Shown: positions 60,631 through 64,000 of the stretch, piece after piece
Layout of the letters: each line of letters starts with the position of its first letter
Position numbering within the stretch: the stretch's first letter is position 1
NCBI RefSeq assembly: GCF_001995215.1
Contig: NZ_MUXN01000011.1
Span: 355,626 to 419,625 of the forward strand
DNA: 64,000 nt
Direction: 5' to 3'
From: Amycolatopsis azurea DSM 43854
GTDB taxonomy: Bacteria > Actinomycetota > Actinomycetes > Mycobacteriales > Pseudonocardiaceae
Notes under the pieces: model-generated
Told to the model about the DNA's origin: nothing
The model's database searches: none
What the model saw: only the letters and a program-made list of their open reading frames with translations
Position numbers and translations under genes: made by a program

Positions 60631-61884
60631 CTAGCCCTGGAACTCGTAGGCGCCCGCGTCGACCCGCGCGCCCGCGAAGACCGGGTTGCCGTCGACGTCG
60701 CGGTCGTCGTACTTCGTGGTGCCGAGGTCGATCGCCGGGCTGCCCGCCCGCAGGATCAGGTTCGTGGCCGAGGTGAACTTCGGATCCGCGACCTTGTCCG
60801 TCGCGCCCGCGGTGAACTGACGAAGCCCGCCGAAGTAGACGTTGTGATCGGTCGCGGTGAAGGTCGGGTCCGCGTAGCCGACCTTGTACGCGGCCTGGAC
60901 GACGTTCTGCGTCATCGTCAGCATCTGGTTCGTGCAGCCGCCGTAGCAGACGAACCCCTCCGACTCGGCGTTCGGGAGCCGGAGCGAGTTGTTGCGGAAC
61001 ACCGTGCCGAGCACCGGCCCGTTGCCGTCCTCGGCACCGCGCGTGATGATCCCGCCGCGCGTCTTGGCGCCGAAGACCGCGTTGTACTCGAAGACGTTGC
61101 CGGTCGAGACGCCGTCGGGATCCTTCGCGTCCGTGCCGAGTTCGGTAAAGGTCTCGTTGTCCTCGGAGATGTTGTGGTGGATGACGTTGCGGGAGCCGTA
61201 GAAGATCTCGACCGCGGCGCCGTCGAGGCCGCCGAAGTCGTCGGCCTTCGCGATCGAGCCGCTGATCCGGTTCCAGCCGATGTCGGAGTCGTTGCCCTGG
61301 ACCAGGACGGCGAACGCGCCGGAGTCGTCGTTGCCGCCCGGGGTCACGACGGTCATGTGGTTGTTGTCGACGAGGTCGTTCTGCGTGACCTCGGTGTGGT
61401 CGGCCGACGGCGCGATGTATACACCCGCGCCGGCGCCGGTGATCAGGTTCGACAGCACCTTGTTCCGGTCACCGGACACCTTCACCCCGGCCCACGAACA
61501 GCGCCCGGCGTCGGCCGCGACACCGATCTGGAGGTCTCGCACCACGTTGTCGGCGCCGGGCAGGTCGACGCACGCTTCGGCGTTGCCCTTGACGATCGGG
61601 CGGGCACCGGTGCCGTACGCGCCGATCGTGACGCCGGAGCCTTTGACTGCGAGCCCGCCGCTCCAGGCGCCGCCGCGCCGCAGCAGTACGGTGTCACCGG
61701 CCGCGAGCGTGGTCGAGGAGACCTTCGCCAGTGACTTCCACGGGGTCTGCTGAGAGGTGCCGCTCGCGGTGTCGTTCCCGGCGGCCTGGTCGACGTAATA
61801 GGTCTTCGAAGCGGCTTCGGCCGTCGTGAATCCGGTGCACACGAGAGCGGCGAGCACACTCACGGAAAGCAGTTTCCAGGACAT
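60631..61884 (-). CDS. Secreted right-handed parallel beta-helix protein
   Basis: 417 residues from ATG 61884. Signal peptide LLSVSVLAALVCTGFTTAEA, then the opening TYYVDQAAGNDTASGTSQQT with WKSLAKV typical of pectate-lyase-like beta-helix proteins, and repeated rungs (GVTIGAYGTGARPIVKG, NVVRDLQIGVA, TEVTQNDLVDNNHMTVV, NVIHHNISEDNETFTELG, NVFEYNAVFG). The C-terminus DAGAYEFQG is also usual for the fold. It probably binds or cleaves polysaccharide; catalytic residues cannot be named. Divergent from the DUF4185-like gene with a 57-base gap. Confidence 0.87.
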   Translation of the reverse strand: MSWKLLSVSVLAALVCTGFTTAEAASKTYYVDQAAGNDTASGTSQQTPWKSLAKVSSTTLAAGDTVLLRRGGAWSGGLAVKGSGVTIGAYGTGARPIVKGNAEACVDLPGADNVVRDLQIGVAADAGRCSWAGVKVSGDRNKVLSNLITGAGAGVYIAPSADHTEVTQNDLVDNNHMTVVTPGGNDDSGAFAVLVQGNDSDIGWNRISGSIAKADDFGGLDGAAVEIFYGSRNVIHHNISEDNETFTELGTDAKDPDGVSTGNVFEYNAVFGAKTRGGIITRGAEDGNGPVLGTVFRNNSLRLPNAESEGFVCYGGCTNQMLTMTQNVVQAAYKVGYADPTFTATDHNVYFGGLRQFTAGATDKVADPKFTSATNLILRAGSPAIDLGTTKYDDRDVDGNPVFAGARVDAGAYEFQG

Positions 61885-61941
61885 CCCGCGGACCGTAACC
61901 AGCTGCCGCACAAGGCTCGTACAAAGACTTATCATGATCCG

Positions 61942-63018
61942 ATGCGCCGGCCGTCGCGGATTCTCGTCGTGGCCGCGTTGCTGTTCAGCGCCGTGGTGGC
62001 GAGCAGCGGCATCGCGTCCGCGCCGCCGCCCGTGGCCCCCGTCGGCGGGCTGAACGAACTCTGGAACGGCTACGGCGATCAAGGCGGACACTGGACCGGC
62101 GGGGATCGCACGGTGTCGGTCCCGCTGCCGGACGGCCGGACGGCGTGGCTGTTCTCGGACACGTTCCTCGGCAGGGTGAACCCGGACCGCAGCCGTCCGC
62201 CGGACAGCCCGATCGCCCGCAACACCCTGGTCGTCCAGCGGCCCGACGGCACACTGGGGGAGACGTTGCACGGCGGCACCGCCGACGACCCGGGGCCCTT
62301 GATCGGGCTTCCCGGCTCGGGCGAGCACTACTGGGTCGGTGACGGCGTCGTCGAGGGCGATGTCCTGCGGGTGCTCTACAACCGGTACAAGACGACGGGG
62401 TCCGGCGGACTCGATTTCCAGAGCACTGGGACCTCGCTGGCCACCTTCCGGCTGCCCGCGCTGACGCCGTCCGAGCTGCTGGTGATCCCGGTGAGCGCCA
62501 AGGTTGCGTGGGGATCGGAGCTGCTCGAAGACGGCGGGTACACGTATGTCTACGGTGCCGAGGAAGGCCAACTGCGGCTGGCCAGGGTGCCCGTCGGCGG
62601 ACTTCGCGGGCCATGGCAGTTCTGGACCGGCTTCGGCTGGTCGTCCCACGAGGAGGACTCCGCCCGGATGCTCTCCGGGATCGGGACGGCGTTCTCGGTG
62701 ACCCGGATCGGCGGCGAGTACGTGCTGATCACCATGGACACGAGCCCCGGCTTCAGCCCGGTGATGCTCGCCTACACCGCTCCTTCGCCGACCGGCCCGT
62801 TCGGTGCTCCGCGGATCCTTTACCGGGCACCGGAAGCGAGCGACCGGCGGATCGTCTACGACGCGACCGCGCATCCGCGGCTGAGCCGTCCGGGAAAGCT
62901 CACGGTGTCGTACAACGTGAACTCGCTCGACCACGCCGACAACATCGCGGACGCGCGGATCTACCGGCCGCGGTTCGTGGAGGTCGCCTTGCCGCCAGCA
63001 CTACCCTTCACGGGGTGA
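61942..63018 (+). CDS. Secreted DUF4185-like (five-bladed beta-propeller glycosidase-fold) protein
   Basis: 358 residues. Signal peptide RILVVAALLFSAVVASSGIA, then the pattern GGDRTVSVPLPDGRTAWLFS DTFLG split over a strand pair, HYWVGDGVVEGDVLRVLYNR and a late VSYNVNSLDHADN, as in DUF4185/DUF5005 proteins related to GH43-type propellers. Substrate unknown; a carbohydrate is likely. The stop overlaps the next gene's start (GTGA). Divergent from the beta-helix gene, so the two may share regulation. Confidence 0.8.
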   Translation: MRRPSRILVVAALLFSAVVASSGIASAPPPVAPVGGLNELWNGYGDQGGHWTGGDRTVSVPLPDGRTAWLFSDTFLGRVNPDRSRPPDSPIARNTLVVQRPDGTLGETLHGGTADDPGPLIGLPGSGEHYWVGDGVVEGDVLRVLYNRYKTTGSGGLDFQSTGTSLATFRLPALTPSELLVIPVSAKVAWGSELLEDGGYTYVYGAEEGQLRLARVPVGGLRGPWQFWTGFGWSSHEEDSARMLSGIGTAFSVTRIGGEYVLITMDTSPGFSPVMLAYTAPSPTGPFGAPRILYRAPEASDRRIVYDATAHPRLSRPGKLTVSYNVNSLDHADNIADARIYRPRFVEVALPPALPFTG

Positions 63019-63563
63019 TCGAGATACTCGACGATCTGGACGTCCTCACCCGGCCGGACGTCGATCCGCACGACTTGAGCCTCGGCGGTGTCCGCTTCGG
63101 CTCGAAGGCCGCGGACACCGTCGCCCGTGACCGCGTCATCGAGGTCACGCTCTCGCCGATCGTCCACCGCTGGCGTGGTGGCACCGACTTGGAAAGCGAA
63201 TACTACGGGGAGAATGGCGATCGCCTCTCACTCGAAACGGTGGTCGACAACGCTGTCGGCGGCGAAGGCATCGTGCACTTCGCCGGCAAGTTCAGTTGCA
63301 AGATCATCGAGGGGACGGTCATCGGATTCGCGATGTACGGCGGCGAGCGCGGGCTCCTCGCCCACTTCGGATATCTGCGATCCCGTGAAGAGTTCCTCGA
63401 TGTTTTCGGGACCCCCGACCTGGTCGAGGAGAGCATCGACTGCGGCGAGCTGATGGGATACCGGCACCGCTACCGGACTTCGGAGAAGCAGGTCTTCTGG
63501 GACAGCTGGGACGATCGGGTGGGCTGGCTGAATCTCGGCGACTTCGAAGGCGACACCCGCTGA
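63015..63563 (+). CDS. Hypothetical protein, 182 aa, coupled to the DUF4185-like gene
   Basis: Starts with the GTG at 63015 inside the upstream stop codon (GTGA). Not recognised. No signal peptide. Strands such as RDRVIEVTLSPIVHRWRGGT, GIVHFAGKFSCKIIEGTVIG and HFGYLRSREEFLDVFG suggest a compact alpha/beta protein; the C-terminal YRHRYRTSEKQVFWDSWDDR is aromatic-rich. The Cys and Glu pattern does not match a known enzyme. It may be an immunity, chaperone or regulatory partner, or simply an unrelated co-transcribed gene. Confidence 0.7.
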   Translation: MIEILDDLDVLTRPDVDPHDLSLGGVRFGSKAADTVARDRVIEVTLSPIVHRWRGGTDLESEYYGENGDRLSLETVVDNAVGGEGIVHFAGKFSCKIIEGTVIGFAMYGGERGLLAHFGYLRSREEFLDVFGTPDLVEESIDCGELMGYRHRYRTSEKQVFWDSWDDRVGWLNLGDFEGDTR

Positions 63564-63564
63564 C

Positions 63565-63588
63565 CGTGAGTGGTGAGACCGATTATTG
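63565..63588 (+). repeat. Degenerate left arm of the GTGAGTGG hairpin family
   Basis: CGTGAGTGGTGAGACCGATT begins just after the stop of the 182-residue gene and resembles the left arm of the intact palindromes, without a right arm. Beyond it, 63590-64000 has the two hairpins below and no convincing gene. Confidence 0.45.
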
Positions 63589-63633
63589 AGGGGTAAGCCA
63601 AATATGGCACGTTCAAGCCTGAGGCGCCCACCC

Positions 63634-63662
63634 CCTTGATTGTCCACAAGGGGCAATCAAGG
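63634..63662. terminator. 12-bp hairpin CCTTGATTG/CAATCAAGG
   Basis: CCTTGATTGTCC and GGGCAATCAAGG pair with one G-T wobble around ACAAG. It lies about 70 bases after the last gene in the window. Confidence 0.65.
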
Positions 63663-63706
63663 ACGAATTCATGTCCGATTAATGCCTTTAAGTACGTTTT
63701 CGCGTG

Positions 63707-63756
63707 GGGTCGTGAGTGGCAAAGAGGGTTCTAACCCTCTTTGCCACTCACGACCC
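63707..63756. terminator. Perfect 24-bp palindrome, GTGAGTGG hairpin family
   Basis: Arms at 63707-63730 and 63733-63756 are exact complements around CT. Outer CGTGAGTGG and central GTTCTAAC match the element at 48946, but the variable stem reads CAAAGAGG instead of TAAGTCGC with compensating changes on the other arm. No gene follows within the window. Confidence 0.85.
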
Positions 63757-64000
63757 TGCCGAAAAGTCGCCCAAAGCGCCCAAATCGGGCACTTTGACTC
63801 AAAGTTTTGTCCCTTGTGGATGGTCGAGAGCGCATCCAGCTCTCGTGGGGCCAGTGTCAGGCTGCGCCGCGGGGCTCAGCTTTGAAGCCGACTGCGAGGG
63901 GCCGCTCGGCAGTGGACTCGGGCACGCCATATTTGCCTTACTGCTCAAATAGATGTCCGGGACTTGGTTCACGTGGGTGTGGGTATGTCGAGGGGCCCGT

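Noticed and set aside
63716..63952. A 78-codon frame starting in the final palindrome
   Set aside because: Its start lies inside the repeat, it has no ribosome-binding site and the residues look random.

Overview
The window is high-GC actinobacterial chromosome with many GTG starts, tight coding and tail-to-tail gene overlaps. The 1032-residue exo-beta-D-glucosaminidase at 21.2-24.3 kb matches, from memory, CsxA of Amycolatopsis orientalis almost residue for residue, including Asp469 and Glu541. With the GAAGGCCCC hairpins this points to Amycolatopsis (Pseudonocardiales). No tRNA, rRNA, CRISPR array or complete mobile element was seen.

Layout. 0-0.4 kb: 3' end of uvrB. 0.4-7.4 kb: secreted S37 peptidase, enoyl-CoA hydratase, an unknown protein, and an ABC-2 permease downstream of an unusual hydrolase/membrane/ABC-ATPase fusion. 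7.5-10.6 kb: a likely Mn-sensing yybP-ykoY riboswitch ahead of a TerC transporter, then an S9 peptidase. 10.8-12.2 kb: RES/Xre-type toxin-antitoxin pair. 12.5-21.1 kb: LacI regulator divergent from a sugar kinase, AraC regulator, NUDIX hydrolase, MmpS-like protein, orphan FetB-like permease, histidine phosphatase, Na+/H+ antiporter with a UBP zinc finger, and a VOC/AraC pair. 21.2-24.3 kb: csxA with a dyad operator. 24.4-31.2 kb: small conserved proteins, a NERD/UvrD-like helicase with an unknown membrane partner, a DUF222-HNH protein, a decayed IS5-type element and two small enzymes.

31.2-42.4 kb looks most accessory: BtrH-like protein with a MerR/GyrI regulator, a GH29 fucosidase with carbohydrate-binding modules, an HExxH protein paired with a HEAT-repeat protein, an AMIN-like secreted protein, a frameshifted DUF6734 glycosyltransferase-like gene, a 55-residue membrane protein behind a perfect 16-bp palindrome, an unknown 407-residue protein overlapping a 17-codon glycine-rich ORF, and an HAF-repeat secreted protein. 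42.7-44.7 kb: an HNH nuclease and small membrane protein lie between a decayed copy of the 3' end of a metallo-beta-lactamase-fold gene and the intact gene. 44.8-48.9 kb: membrane acyltransferase and uvrA. 49-54.6 kb: FN3 lipoprotein, an ECF sigma/anti-sigma/SRPBCC operon, nitrilase-family enzyme, MFS exporter with divergent HxlR regulator, and DUF6000 protein. 54.7-58.5 kb: C4-dicarboxylate symporter divergent from a CitA/DcuS-type two-component system. 58.5-64 kb: MerR regulator with quinone oxidoreductase, snapalysin-type protease, beta-helix protein, DUF4185-like protein and an unknown coupled gene.

Several units look self-contained: transporter plus its sensor pair, regulator plus target with a visible operator, and a set of secreted polymer-degrading enzymes that fits a soil saprophyte. 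uvrB and uvrA, close together in mycobacteria, are about 46 kb apart here, and the interval holds most of the accessory genes. Dispersed hairpins at gene ends (GTGAGTGG and GAAGGCCCC families) probably serve as terminators.
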